Assembly: GCF_024171645.1 (NCBI RefSeq)
Contig: NZ_JALKAC010000003.1
Location: forward strand, 310,001 to 374,000
DNA from: Flavobacterium sp. HSC-32F16
Lineage (GTDB): Bacteria; Bacteroidota; Bacteroidia; Flavobacteriales; Flavobacteriaceae
DNA length: 64,000 bases
Direction of reading: 5' to 3'
A model generated the notes under the pieces. The model was not told the DNA's origin. It did not search any database and was given only the letters and a program-made list of their open reading frames with translations. Positions within the stretch are counted from its first letter, which is position 1, and the number at the start of each line of letters is the position of its first letter. Of the stretch, positions 38,434 to 48,900 are shown one piece after another. A program made the translations under genes and the position numbers.

Positions 38434-38652
38434 ATGACTAAAAAACTAAAATGCTTTGTTTTTTCAATCCTCATTATCCTGATCGTGATTTCATGCCGGA
38501 GTCCGAAACCGATACAAAACGAAAATAAAATTCAAACCATCACAATTACCGAAACTGTACATGATACTGTTTTTAAAATTGCAAAAGACAGCAGTTCTTA
38601 TAATGCATTATTAGACTGGTTCGACTTGTCCTATCCTAAAATAGATTTATAA
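38434..38652 (+). pseudogene. Truncated copy of the u-spanin lipoprotein gene
   Basis: This 72-residue frame has a lipoprotein signal (IVISC, then RSPKPIQNENKIQ) and follows the spanin-like gene at 41097 until NALLD. It then changes to an unrelated WFDLSYPKIDL and stops, losing the periplasmic part and the C-terminal membrane helix. The first ~18 residues also differ from the full copy. Over 130 bp the two copies differ at only three bases. It cannot span the periplasm and is probably a broken duplicate, though it could still be made as a small lipoprotein. Confidence 0.65.
38489..38618 (+). repeat. Direct repeat, left copy (130 bp)
   Basis: It is identical to 41143-41272 except for three substitutions. 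The two copies lie within the truncated and full spanin genes and flank the tail-fibre gene. Recombination between them would delete about 2.65 kb and rebuild one spanin frame. Confidence 0.9.
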
Positions 38653-38899
38653 ATAACAGAAATCAGCTCAAAACTAAAATTCCTTAAGTCGTTTAAAATC
38701 TAAAATTTCATGGAATAGAAAACTAATTAATAAAATCCTATTGTTAAGCCGCCAGCACAATTTTAAACAATATTTTTTTTCAGAAGTTTATTTAGCCCCC
38801 ATTTTAGATGATTTAATCAGATGGAAGTGATTGCAGCTGACTATTAATATTACGGAATACAATCTCTATTTTTTACAAACTTGTAATAATAAATTAAAA

Positions 38900-40804
38900 A
38901 TGAGTACAAATCATAACAGAATCAAAGTTGCGGATTTAGAAACAGATCAGCCTAATAAAATTTTAATAACTAATCAAAATGGTGAATTAGAGTTCAACGA
39001 TATCAAAAATATCCAAATAAACAACTACAATGCTCTTGATTATACTGCCGAAGGAAAAGCATTAGATGCCAGACAGGGAAAAGTTTTAAAAGATTCAATA
39101 GATGCTTTGAATAGCACAAAACAAAACAATTTTACCGAGGCAAATGTTGGAGCCTTCGAAAACACAGTTCCAACTTTAACCATAATTGCTGATACTGATA
39201 AAATGCCATTGCTTGTTGGGTCGCTTCGCCGAATGATCAGTTGGGCAAATTTTAAAGCACTCTTTAAAACAGTAAATGGGAATTCATTATTTGGTAATGG
39301 CAATATTGTCACTCCAAATATGGACACAACAACAGCTCAGCCGGTTTCTGGCGTGAAAACTTTCTTGAACTTAATGCTAGGTTTACGAAATGTGTCAAAC
39401 ACATTTACATCATTTGTCACAAATTCGGCAACTGCATCAAGAACTTGGGCTTTTCCGGATAAAAACGGAACCGTTGCAATGACTTCTGATTTACCAACAA
39501 ATATTTTAAATACAGGAACCCAGCATAAACTGGTTAAATATCTAAATACCGCAGGTACACAGGGAGGGGAATCACGATTAAAAGATGATGGTACTTATTT
39601 AGGTATTGGTTCTGTCTCTCCTATTGCTTTGGTAAAAGATATTCAACTAGGAAGAGATGGAAATAAAGAAATAGGTATAGAACAAAGCGATTCTATTACT
39701 AATGGAAAAAGTTTAATAATTTCAGCAGGAAGGACAATTAATTTTCAGGAAACCACTGCTTTTTTACTCTCTCAAAATATTGATACTATCTGTTTTGGTT
39801 CAACTCATGCTGATAATGGGGATCTCTATATCGGATCTCAATCCGGAAACATCTATGTAAAACCTAAAGGAAATGATTTTTTTACATTATCTACATCAAT
39901 ACCTGTGCAGGTGAGAGGTATGGGTCGAGATTATAGTAATAATATTTATGCTTGTAGTTCAGCTATTTATAAAAGAACTAATGCTGCCGGTGTATGGACT
40001 GCTGTAGATTCTAACAATAGATCTTGGAGACAAGTTAATGGTCATCCAAATGGTAATATATATGCCACATGTGGTGGAGAAATTACTTTAGGAGATATTT
40101 ATATGCAAACAGGAGGATCAGGTCCATTTGTCACTTTAGGACAAGGAGATAGAAATTGGGCAGGAATAGCCTGCCATCCGAATGGAAATGTTTATGCGGC
40201 AGTTTACAATGGAGATATTTATATGCAAACTGGAGGAACCGGCGACTTTGCAGGGCTTGGCCAAACAATAAGATCATATTACCAAATGGCTGTAATAGGC
40301 ACAGATATATATGCGACCTGTTATAGCGGGGCTATTGTTAAACAGACAAATGGAACAGGTAATTTTATTGATATAGGAATAGGCAGCCCTGATGCAAGAG
40401 GGGGTATCACTTCTTCTTCAGAAGGTGTTATTTTCTACACTCTTACTAATGGCATGGTTTATAAAAACCAATCAGCAATTGGCACACCCAATCTAAATGG
40501 AGGAACTTTAAGATTAAATGCGGGCACGGGAAAAGGAACAGGACAATCAAGAGTGCAAATTACAACAGGAGCGAAAATAACTTCTGGTACAAATATGCAA
40601 ACAGAAATTATTAGAACTCAATGGGATGAAACTGGATTAATGAAACAGTATGGAAATGTTGAAATTACAGGACTTACCAAATTGGGACAATATACTACTG
40701 CTGCCAGACCTGAATGGCAATTAGGCTTTGAATTTTTCGACACAACTATAAATAAAAAAGTGATTGGCGGTGCCTCAGGATGGGAGGTAGTAACGAGTTC
40801 ATAA
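38900..40804 (+). CDS. Tail-fibre-like protein with beta-propeller-like repeats
   Basis: The start is placed at ATG 38900 (MSTNHNRIKVADLE); the frame is open from TTG 38831, but that extension looks non-coding. The product is 634 residues. The N-terminal part has the phage tail-fibre motif ALDARQGKVLKDSIDALN (residues ~50-70) and a collagen-like adhesin style. The centre has about six repeats of ~40 residues (DIYMQTGG-x-G-x-F-x-x-LGQ, PNGNVYA), between 39815 and 40480, resembling a tectonin/tachylectin-type propeller. The end, PEWQLGFEFFDTTINKKVIGGASGWE, is the usual Bacteroidota fibre tail. It probably binds a cell-surface receptor. Confidence 0.75.
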   Translation: MSTNHNRIKVADLETDQPNKILITNQNGELEFNDIKNIQINNYNALDYTAEGKALDARQGKVLKDSIDALNSTKQNNFTEANVGAFENTVPTLTIIADTDKMPLLVGSLRRMISWANFKALFKTVNGNSLFGNGNIVTPNMDTTTAQPVSGVKTFLNLMLGLRNVSNTFTSFVTNSATASRTWAFPDKNGTVAMTSDLPTNILNTGTQHKLVKYLNTAGTQGGESRLKDDGTYLGIGSVSPIALVKDIQLGRDGNKEIGIEQSDSITNGKSLIISAGRTINFQETTAFLLSQNIDTICFGSTHADNGDLYIGSQSGNIYVKPKGNDFFTLSTSIPVQVRGMGRDYSNNIYACSSAIYKRTNAAGVWTAVDSNNRSWRQVNGHPNGNIYATCGGEITLGDIYMQTGGSGPFVTLGQGDRNWAGIACHPNGNVYAAVYNGDIYMQTGGTGDFAGLGQTIRSYYQMAVIGTDIYATCYSGAIVKQTNGTGNFIDIGIGSPDARGGITSSSEGVIFYTLTNGMVYKNQSAIGTPNLNGGTLRLNAGTGKGTGQSRVQITTGAKITSGTNMQTEIIRTQWDETGLMKQYGNVEITGLTKLGQYTTAARPEWQLGFEFFDTTINKKVIGGASGWEVVTSS

Positions 40805-40842
40805 TTAAAATACTCTAATTCATTAAAAAAAGAACCCTTTAT

Positions 40843-41074
40843 GAATTTTAGTTCGCTGGGATAAAAACGTAACTATTAAAGGCTCGCATATTGGCCGGCT
40901 TGACATTGTTAAAAAGAAGGGGGAAATTTTTACTCAAAACCTTCTAATGCTGAAAGTATATCCATTGGTATAGAGAATGGTTTCCCTTTGAATGAATTAT
41001 TAAATAGTTCACAACTTCACAAAGCTGCAAAACACCTTTACCAAAGCATTACGCCATTTAAATCTTTATAAATC
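40843..41074 (+). pseudogene. Degraded tail-fibre remnant
   Basis: Broken frames here read like fibre sequence. DKNVTIKGSHIGRLDIVKKK (40860-40920) resembles the 'VTIKGxxIGRG' start of trimeric fibre repeats. In another frame, KPSNAESISIGIENGF...LYQSITPFKSL (40937-41071) resembles 'SIGYxxGF..L' repeats, ending in TAA. At least one frameshift separates the two parts. It fits an old fibre gene left beside the current one, but the similarity is weak. Confidence 0.35.
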
Positions 41075-41096
41075 AGTAAAAATCAAATTACAACTC

Positions 41097-41579
41097 ATGA
41101 TAAACAATTTAAAATACATTGTTTTTTTATTCTTAGTTCTGGTTTCATGCCGAAGTCCGAAACCGATACAAAACGAAAATAAAATTCAAACGATCACAAT
41201 TACCGAAACTGTACATGATACTGTTTTTAAAATTGCAAAAGACAGCAGTTCTTATAACGCATTATTAGACTGTGTTAACGGAAAAGTAGTTGTTAAGAAT
41301 GTTACTCAAGCCGAACCAGGGCGTACATTAAAAAGCCCAAAGGTTCGCCTTGAGAACAACAAACTCAACGTAAATTGCGAACTCAAAGAACAGGAACTCT
41401 ACGCACGATGGAAGTCTCAACAAATAAAAGAAACCGAAGTAAAAACCATCAATACCACAAAATTTGAAAACTATTTGACTTTTTGGCAAAAGGTACAGAT
41501 TTGGCTGGGAAGAATTTTTCTATTGGTGCTGATTTATTACTTTGTAAGATTCATTAGGAGATTTTATCACTTATTTTAA
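41097..41579 (+). CDS. Unimolecular spanin (u-spanin)-like lipoprotein
   Basis: The 160-residue protein has an N-terminal lipoprotein signal (LVLVSC, Cys ~18), a periplasmic linker with predicted helix, and a C-terminal transmembrane helix (VQIWLGRIFLLVLIYYFVRF) ending in basic residues. Lipid anchor at one end and membrane helix at the other is the architecture of phage u-spanins (as in T1 gp11), which join and fuse the inner and outer membranes in the last step of lysis. With the CHAP endolysin and the membrane coiled-coil protein it completes a lysis set. A truncated copy lies at 38434. Confidence 0.7.
   Translation: MINNLKYIVFLFLVLVSCRSPKPIQNENKIQTITITETVHDTVFKIAKDSSSYNALLDCVNGKVVVKNVTQAEPGRTLKSPKVRLENNKLNVNCELKEQELYARWKSQQIKETEVKTINTTKFENYLTFWQKVQIWLGRIFLLVLIYYFVRFIRRFYHLF
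41143..41272 (+). repeat. Direct repeat, right copy (130 bp)
   Basis: This is the partner of 38489-38618, inside the full-length spanin gene. Three substitutions separate the copies, so the duplication is recent or maintained by gene conversion. Confidence 0.9.
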
Positions 41580-41704
41580 CAAGTGTATAATGATATAGTT
41601 GATCAGACTTATGATTATTGTTTTTAAATTAGCTTCGATACTAAATTAGAACGCTTTTTTAAAACAGAATTCGCCTCAAATCAATTTAACAATATCACAC
41701 TACT

Positions 41705-42997
41705 ATGAAACAGCTCTTTACACTCGTTTTCTCTTTCTTATCATTGTTTATCTGTGCCCAGCAAAAACAGACGCACCAAATAAAAATCTATCTTGAAGAT
41801 GCTGAAACAGGAAAGAACATTGATGATGCAAAAGTAACTCTTGAAGGTTTTGAAATTCCTCCGATCATTGGTCTGTATGACAAAAAAGGCAAGTATTATT
41901 ATTTTAGAAAAAAAAACAATCAAGATTATACACTTATCTACATCGAGCACAAAGATAAAGAACCACAAACCTTTAAAACTAAATCTTTTCCACAACAGTT
42001 AAGTTTAAAATTGTACAAAAAAGGAACAACTATTGAGACGAAAACTGAATATATAAAAAAGTGGAACGACGATAATACAAATAAAACAAAAGAGGATTCA
42101 ATAATCAATAGAATACATACTGTTGTATCTACATTAGACCACTATAAAACACTTATATTATTAAAAAACTCATCCAATTTAACCTATTCTAAAATTAGAT
42201 CAAAAATAGATTCGATAGTTGTTCCGTTGGGTTTAGAGTATATTGATGATCTTGTTCCAAAAATGTATTTTATAAAGTTTTACGGCTCAGAAAACTGCTC
42301 ATCTCTAATTGGCGAAAACTCAATAATTTGCAACATCGATGAAAATAAATCTTTAAAAAAATTCTTTAAAGAAAACCCTTCACGTGTACGTTTTGCAGGC
42401 ACCACAATTTGTGGTAGCGAAGAAACAATTACTGATTTTTTAAGCGAGAACAAAGATCCTTACAATAATCAATATGATTGGGAAAAGAATTGCTACATCT
42501 TACCGTACAGAAAAAAAAATAAAAAAGCTTTTAGGGTAGAAAATGATAGTGTATTAAACAAAATTAAAAAAAATACATCTGAACTTGAATTTGGTAAAAT
42601 TATATACAACAAGTTTAATATTTATGAAGACGTTTTAAGTAACAAATCGGTTCCTAAAAAACAAATTACCGATTTTACAGAAAGACTATCTTCAAAAATT
42701 ATCGATGAGTTAGATGTTGCAATAATGAATTATGCTTTTTTAAACAATTATAATTACGATTACTCTCGAATTTTATTAATGGATTACAACATACAATCCT
42801 TACATCTAAACAAATATGGTCTATCTGAATCTAAGGACCTAAACAATCCACCCCCCCTTACATTTAAATCCAAGTGGAGACATTCTTTCCTACTTGATGA
42901 ATTTTCTTTGTACCCTGAAAAACAAACAACAGATTTTTACAACAAAACATCTTGTAACCTCCAAAGATTTATAGGTTACAGTTTTTTATTCGATTAA
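41705..42997 (+). CDS. Secreted protein of unknown function, 430 residues
   Basis: It has a Sec signal peptide (ending near ICAQ, residue 19) and an N-terminal region like a carboxypeptidase-regulatory or similar beta-sandwich (QIKIYLEDAETGKNIDDAKVTLEGF, residues ~25-105). The rest (residues 110-430) is mixed alpha/beta, rich in Lys and Asn, with four Cys in the central part. No known family is recognised. The gene lies 11 bp before the subtilase gene and so is probably in one operon with it. It is the only one of this group with a normal export signal. Confidence 0.7.
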   Translation: MKQLFTLVFSFLSLFICAQQKQTHQIKIYLEDAETGKNIDDAKVTLEGFEIPPIIGLYDKKGKYYYFRKKNNQDYTLIYIEHKDKEPQTFKTKSFPQQLSLKLYKKGTTIETKTEYIKKWNDDNTNKTKEDSIINRIHTVVSTLDHYKTLILLKNSSNLTYSKIRSKIDSIVVPLGLEYIDDLVPKMYFIKFYGSENCSSLIGENSIICNIDENKSLKKFFKENPSRVRFAGTTICGSEETITDFLSENKDPYNNQYDWEKNCYILPYRKKNKKAFRVENDSVLNKIKKNTSELEFGKIIYNKFNIYEDVLSNKSVPKKQITDFTERLSSKIIDELDVAIMNYAFLNNYNYDYSRILLMDYNIQSLHLNKYGLSESKDLNNPPPLTFKSKWRHSFLLDEFSLYPEKQTTDFYNKTSCNLQRFIGYSFLFD

Positions 42998-43008
42998 ACT
43001 AAAAAAAA

Positions 43009-45906
43009 ATGAGAAATTGGCATCATAATATAATTAGATTACCACAAGCAATTGCTAAAATATCAAATCGTTCTCCTCTAAATATTGGAGTAATGGAAGG
43101 AGATATTGAATATGAAATGTTAAATAACCCCGACAGTTTTGGCTTTAATTATCAAGCTGTTAACGAAGGACTACAAGATTCTATCTCTAAAAAAGTCATT
43201 CATTTTATCCCTTCAAGTCCTGTACGAGCTGAACTAACTGCAATAAGACCAAGTTCACATGCAACATCCGTCGCTGGTGTAATCGGAGCAAATGATACTC
43301 CAACTTTACCTATTAAAGGAGTTTTACCTGAAAGCTCTATTTTTAATTTTAAAAATTCGGTAATGAATTTTTTAGTTAATTCTGGCATCAAATGGGATAT
43401 TTATCAAAATAATCTCACAGCATCCAATATCTTAGATCCAGATTTAAAATTAGACAACTCCAAATTAGGAGTACTTAAATATGAATTTGACTCAAATTTC
43501 ACATCTGAACAAGCTAGTGTTCCTATTATAAATTCAAGTATTGCTTATAAAAATTTATGGGATTTGCCTCGGAGAAAGGATGAGATAAGTATGCAAAATT
43601 CTGTAATGCATATGTTTAATACAATCAAGGCTTACAGTAATAAAGGAAGAGGAACATTAATTTGTCTTGCTGCGGGAAATGACGATAAAAATACTAAATC
43701 AATCCAATCTTTATCTAATTATAATTATCCTTTTATTGTTGCCGCTTCTTGTTTAACAAATGGAACTACAATTGGAAATTCTACTGAAATTCGTTCGGGT
43801 TACAGCTCGTACGGAGATCAAATCGATTTATGCGCTCCTTCTAGCGGAAGATTTGATTTACAAAAACCTCCTCAATTAATTAAACGACAAATATTCACTA
43901 CAACAAATAAATTTTGTGGCGATATAGGAACCAATAGTGAGGTTTATAAATTTAATATCAAAACGGTTATAGGCAATAATCAAATCACATTAGATAAAAT
44001 TAACGGATTATATCCTGGAAATTGTATAGAAATAGGAGATCCTTTGAAAGATCAACATGAGGTTATGATTATTAAAAGTATTGATCCTGTAAACAATTTA
44101 ATAACATTTACAAAAGACAGATTTTTTACCATAGGTGCCAGTATAGTAAACCAAGATATTAGAGTTCCAGTATTGAAAAATTCTGGCACTATAATAGGCA
44201 GCACATTGGTTATAAATAATCCTAGAGGAATGGGCTATATTGGACAGAAAATTTATATAGGAAATAATAGTGTAGGACACGAAACTACCATAAAATCAAT
44301 TATATCTCCTGCTTCAGGTTCTGCAATAAATACTACTACATTTTTACTTAGCTCTGGTATTCCCGCAAACATATCACAATTATCAACTTATGACATTATT
44401 CCTGATCAGATTGTTCTTAAGGTAAAGAAACATATTTTGGATACTTCTGCTTCTTCAGATTCTTCAGATTACATATTTACTTTAGAACCCAATGATCAAA
44501 TCAAAGTACCTTGTGCATTTGCAGGGGGATTAATGCTTCTTACTGGAGTATATAATAATGGTACAGATCCCGCTTTTGACGTAGAAATAAAAGCTCACAT
44601 CAAGCAAATAGACTTAACTACTAAACAAATAACTATTGAGAAAGTAGATCTTACTGATATAATAATTTCAGAAATCAAAACCATTGGTTATGGCAGTTAT
44701 ACCTCTAGTTTTGGGGGAACTTCCTCTGCATCACCATTAGTAGCTGGCGTAGCCGGGCTTTTACTTCAAGCCAATCCAAATTTAAATGTTCTTGAATTAA
44801 AACATATTTTAAAAGAAAAAGCTAATAAAATAGATGGATCATATTCTATCGAGAGTAATAATGCATTGAAGAACTACGGATACAACGTAAATAAATTTTT
44901 AGGAGCTGGGAGAATAAATGCCGAAGATTCCGTTCAATTAGCACTAGATTGGCATGACCCTGCAAAATCCCTAACTGTTTTTAAGCCCAACTTGTCAATT
45001 GCTGATAAATCAACTGGTTATGGTATATGGATAAAATCTAAAGATGAAAAATCTAAAGATGCTCCTAATTCAACAACTCCATTCAATACAATTAACACAC
45101 AAAAAGACCATAAAATATACGTTAAGGTCTTAAATAATGGCAACAGAGAAAGTTTTATTGAATCGGATATAAGAATTTATATTGCATTCACAGATGATCA
45201 AAATCCTTTGTTTCCATTTCCAGAAAAATGGTATGACCAAAAGGACGTGAAATTTTTAGCTATTAAAGATCTGGGTATAATCTCAAAAAGTCCAGCTCCT
45301 GGAAATGCTTCTGAAAAAATCATTGAAATAGAATGGAAAAAACCTGCTGCTTTTTGGGAACTTCACAATCCAGTATCTGCTAATGGTTTAAGAAAAAGAG
45401 CTTATATTTTAGCACATATTGCTCCATTTGATGGATTATTCGAAATGGATAACACCGATCCTCAAAATCCTATTAATCTTTCATTAACGAATATTAACAA
45501 AAATAAGCATTTAGCTTGCAGAGAAATTTTTTGGCAACATACATCAATTAAAAACAAAACAACTTATCTACCAGGCAATAATTTAAATATAAATGTAAAA
45601 TCTGAGATGATAGACAAAACATTCGATTTAAGTATGGAGAATGTTTTAACTGCAGATTTAGACACAATGCAGATTAAAGCGAGCAAAAAAAATCGTCAAA
45701 ATCAAAATGTTGAAACGGTAACTTACCAGAGAACATCAACGGGCTGGGAAGTAGAAAATAGTTCTTTTAATTGGATAAATTTTGAAACACCAGTAGAATC
45801 AGTATCTATTTACAGTAATTGCAAGAATATCACATTTCCGCATAAATTGTCAATAAATGAGGACGAAGACGAGATCAAATTACAAATCATAAACTCAAAC
45901 GCCTAA
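43009..45906 (+). CDS. Subtilase (S8) family protein with altered Asp site and large insertion
   Basis: The 965-residue protein has no signal peptide. S8 motifs are present: His84 in SSHATSVAGVIG, Asn224 in LAAGNDD and Ser572 in GGTSSASPLVAG. The strand that normally carries the catalytic D-T-G reads NIGVMEGDIE, which puts Glu30 at the Asp position (Asp32 lies two residues on). About 345 residues lie between Asn and Ser, against roughly 65 in subtilisin, so a large beta-rich insertion is present. The C-terminal ~300 residues look like beta-sandwich domains. It lies between the 430-residue secreted protein gene and the metzincin gene (2-bp gap), in one operon. It may be a protease, a self-processing maturation enzyme, or inactive. 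Confidence 0.8.
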   Translation: MRNWHHNIIRLPQAIAKISNRSPLNIGVMEGDIEYEMLNNPDSFGFNYQAVNEGLQDSISKKVIHFIPSSPVRAELTAIRPSSHATSVAGVIGANDTPTLPIKGVLPESSIFNFKNSVMNFLVNSGIKWDIYQNNLTASNILDPDLKLDNSKLGVLKYEFDSNFTSEQASVPIINSSIAYKNLWDLPRRKDEISMQNSVMHMFNTIKAYSNKGRGTLICLAAGNDDKNTKSIQSLSNYNYPFIVAASCLTNGTTIGNSTEIRSGYSSYGDQIDLCAPSSGRFDLQKPPQLIKRQIFTTTNKFCGDIGTNSEVYKFNIKTVIGNNQITLDKINGLYPGNCIEIGDPLKDQHEVMIIKSIDPVNNLITFTKDRFFTIGASIVNQDIRVPVLKNSGTIIGSTLVINNPRGMGYIGQKIYIGNNSVGHETTIKSIISPASGSAINTTTFLLSSGIPANISQLSTYDIIPDQIVLKVKKHILDTSASSDSSDYIFTLEPNDQIKVPCAFAGGLMLLTGVYNNGTDPAFDVEIKAHIKQIDLTTKQITIEKVDLTDIIISEIKTIGYGSYTSSFGGTSSASPLVAGVAGLLLQANPNLNVLELKHILKEKANKIDGSYSIESNNALKNYGYNVNKFLGAGRINAEDSVQLALDWHDPAKSLTVFKPNLSIADKSTGYGIWIKSKDEKSKDAPNSTTPFNTINTQKDHKIYVKVLNNGNRESFIESDIRIYIAFTDDQNPLFPFPEKWYDQKDVKFLAIKDLGIISKSPAPGNASEKIIEIEWKKPAAFWELHNPVSANGLRKRAYILAHIAPFDGLFEMDNTDPQNPINLSLTNINKNKHLACREIFWQHTSIKNKTTYLPGNNLNINVKSEMIDKTFDLSMENVLTADLDTMQIKASKKNRQNQNVETVTYQRTSTGWEVENSSFNWINFETPVESVSIYSNCKNITFPHKLSINEDEDEIKLQIINSNA

Positions 45907-45908
45907 AC

Positions 45909-48900
45909 ATGTCAACAATATACGATTTTATATACACACTAAGTAGTGAAGAAACTCAAAATGAGAGCTTTTATAACAGCACAGCAACAACAGCTAAAAC
46001 AGAATATGGGCCTAGCTCTCACTTTTTTGTAGATGAAAACCTGTTGTCAAATATTCTTGCAACAAATTATGCTTCCGATGCATTTGGTCCTTGTGGTACA
46101 GAAGTAAATAATGTGACGACAAAATTCAGAACGACGTCTAAAGTTCGAGCATCAGGCACAACACCCGTCAAAGTTTTTGCCATTGCTAATGGTCAAGTAA
46201 TAATTCAACCTCAAACAGACGATGAAACAAAAGTAAATTTAATTTTAAAACCATCTGATACTTATGCACCACTTAAAATTAAATATTTTATTTACAGAGG
46301 AGTAAATAAGTCTGATTTAATAGATAATGATAAATTAAAACCTGTCAGTGATGATATAAATCAACCAAATTTTTTAAAGAAACTATGGACTCAATTTACT
46401 GCTTATAATACATCCATAAAAAATCCAATTACAGGAGCTAACCTTCCGGTTCCAACTGAGTTTCCATCTTCTTTGATTGGTTATGATGATACTCAATTAG
46501 ATAATACACTTATTGAAAATTATTTCACAAAAAAAAACATTTCAACTTCTTATCAGATACCACAATGTGAAGCTGGCGAATACTTGGGAAATTTTACGGG
46601 AGAAATAGGACTTGATATTGTTTTAGATTATGGCGACTATCAATTACAGAACCAAGAAGAGTTATTCAAATTAGACTTGAAATTTGCCAGAAAGAAAGAA
46701 CACATTTTCGATACAACAAATGTTCCTCCCTCCATTAATGATACAAAACTTAAAAGGTACAAAGAATACATTCATCAGTTTATGGATGCTGCTGCTTTTT
46801 GGGGATCACATATCGAATGTGGAACTATTAAAACAATTGGTAATCAAACAGGTTCAAAAACAAATAACGATATTTTTAGCAAAATTCTTAGCAAATATCA
46901 AACTAAAAATAAGATATATGTTTACATACAAGGAGAAAATAACAGAAGCTATAATTATTATGATTCCACAAGAACGGTTTATGGACTATCACCTTCTGCC
47001 GACGGAGAATTAAATAATACATCTGGGTGGCCAATTATTATAAAAGAATTAACATCTAGCACTGCTGCAGATAAAACTAAAAAAATTATTTTTAATTTAA
47101 AATATAAAATAGACTCTAAAATTCCTGAACCTGAAAGACATATTCTTGTGGATGTTATAGCTGCTAATAAAAATAACACATCTTCATATCCAATGGTGGA
47201 AAGACCACTGAACCCAGTTTTGCCCTCACCTATTCCTGAATTTTTAGCAAACAAAACGTCTTCCATTCCTATTAATTTTCAAATCAACAATACTAAATCT
47301 TGTGCAAGCTTCCTATTCCTCTATGTAAATTTAAATCAAGAATTTCCATTAAAATCTTATTATAATGATCTATTTCCATTAAATATTGATACTCATCATC
47401 CATCCTCAGCTATTGACACTGAAAATAATAACTCATGGGCTATTTATGATAAAAGCCGAATGGTCAATCTTGATGATGTTCTAAATATTGGTGCATCAAT
47501 ACAAAACAAAATCTTTTTCGATAATGGAAAAACAAAAATTTCAGATCTAATCGTAAGAAAATCAAGAAGATTATATTTGGCTGCTTTAAAACGTAATTCT
47601 GATAAAAATTTAGAATCTAATAATCTTAATTTCGATAAATTTGAGTCTGCTTCTTTAAATAATATTACCGAAAAAGAAAAATACATCCAGAATTTATATC
47701 GAAATTTAGATTTTTTAATCTATAAAGGCACATTTAAAGATGGTGAAACTACCATCAAATCACTTGCTTTATTTAATAAAAATAGTTTAGATGCAAAAAA
47801 AAGTTTTTTTCATCTAGGTATTACTAATGAAGAATATAATAGATTAGTTTACGATCAAATTGAAGAAACATCTACTCAATATTTGCCTCTTGACGCCGAA
47901 AATGTTTTTTTTCACCTTAACGAAATAGAGGATATACCAAATCTATCTGACCAAAATATTCAAAAATTTAAAGTTGGCTTACGCTATGAAAATAATGAGG
48001 GAAAAATAGAAAAATTATTTCCATCAAATGATTTATTTGTATATACATTAGATGGACACTATTTTTTCTCAAAAGATTATTCAGAATTTCAAGAATTTTT
48101 TGAAGAATATCCAAAGGCTAAAGCCGACTTTAGAACAAGACAACCATATCGTGGTGAATATGGATTTGACTGGATGCGAGTAAAAGATACTTATATGCCT
48201 GATACTGGATATGGTGATTATCCAGGTGATGATGTTCCAGGAGATATCATTTATAAAGACAATGTTGGTAAATTATATACTGATGAAACTAAAACAACTG
48301 TTGTCAGTGATATAAATCGTAGAGTTGGTGTTTTTGCTACGAGCTCAAAAATGTATAAGAAGCTTGAATTAGAATATAAAGTTTTCCCTTTTCAATGGCA
48401 ACAAGAAAAAACAGATCAATATTACAGCCCTTTACTTACAATTTATCCCCCGTACGTTCTCTCTACAAATAAAACAGATTTAGATAGGCAATCAATTTTT
48501 AGTCCGCCTTACAACGATGATGTGAATAGAGTAGCTAAAATGAACTTACAATTAAACATTACTGATGAACCAATAAAAATTGAACTAAAATATGACACAA
48601 GTCTTTTTGACATTACATCAAGTAAATCCATCTCAAACATACCTAAAACAAAAGGTAAACACATATTAGACATCACAATAAAGTGCTTAAAAGAAATTGA
48701 AACAGAACAACTTATAAAAGTACTAGCATTTTACAGTAATTCTACTGATGGAAAAATAATTGGCTTTTTAAGAGTTAATGCAAATGGGGCAACATCAAGA
48801 ATGTCCAAAAAAATAGCTTTAATAAGTGTAGTAACTAATATAAATGGAATAAAAACTCCTGATTTAGCATCAAAAGCATTAACTATCAAAAAATATTTAA

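Noticed and set aside
38831..38899. N-terminal extension of the tail-fibre gene from TTG 38831
   Set aside because: It lacks an ATG and the encoded segment does not look like fibre sequence. ATG 38900 follows an A-rich leader and gives a normal fibre N-terminus.
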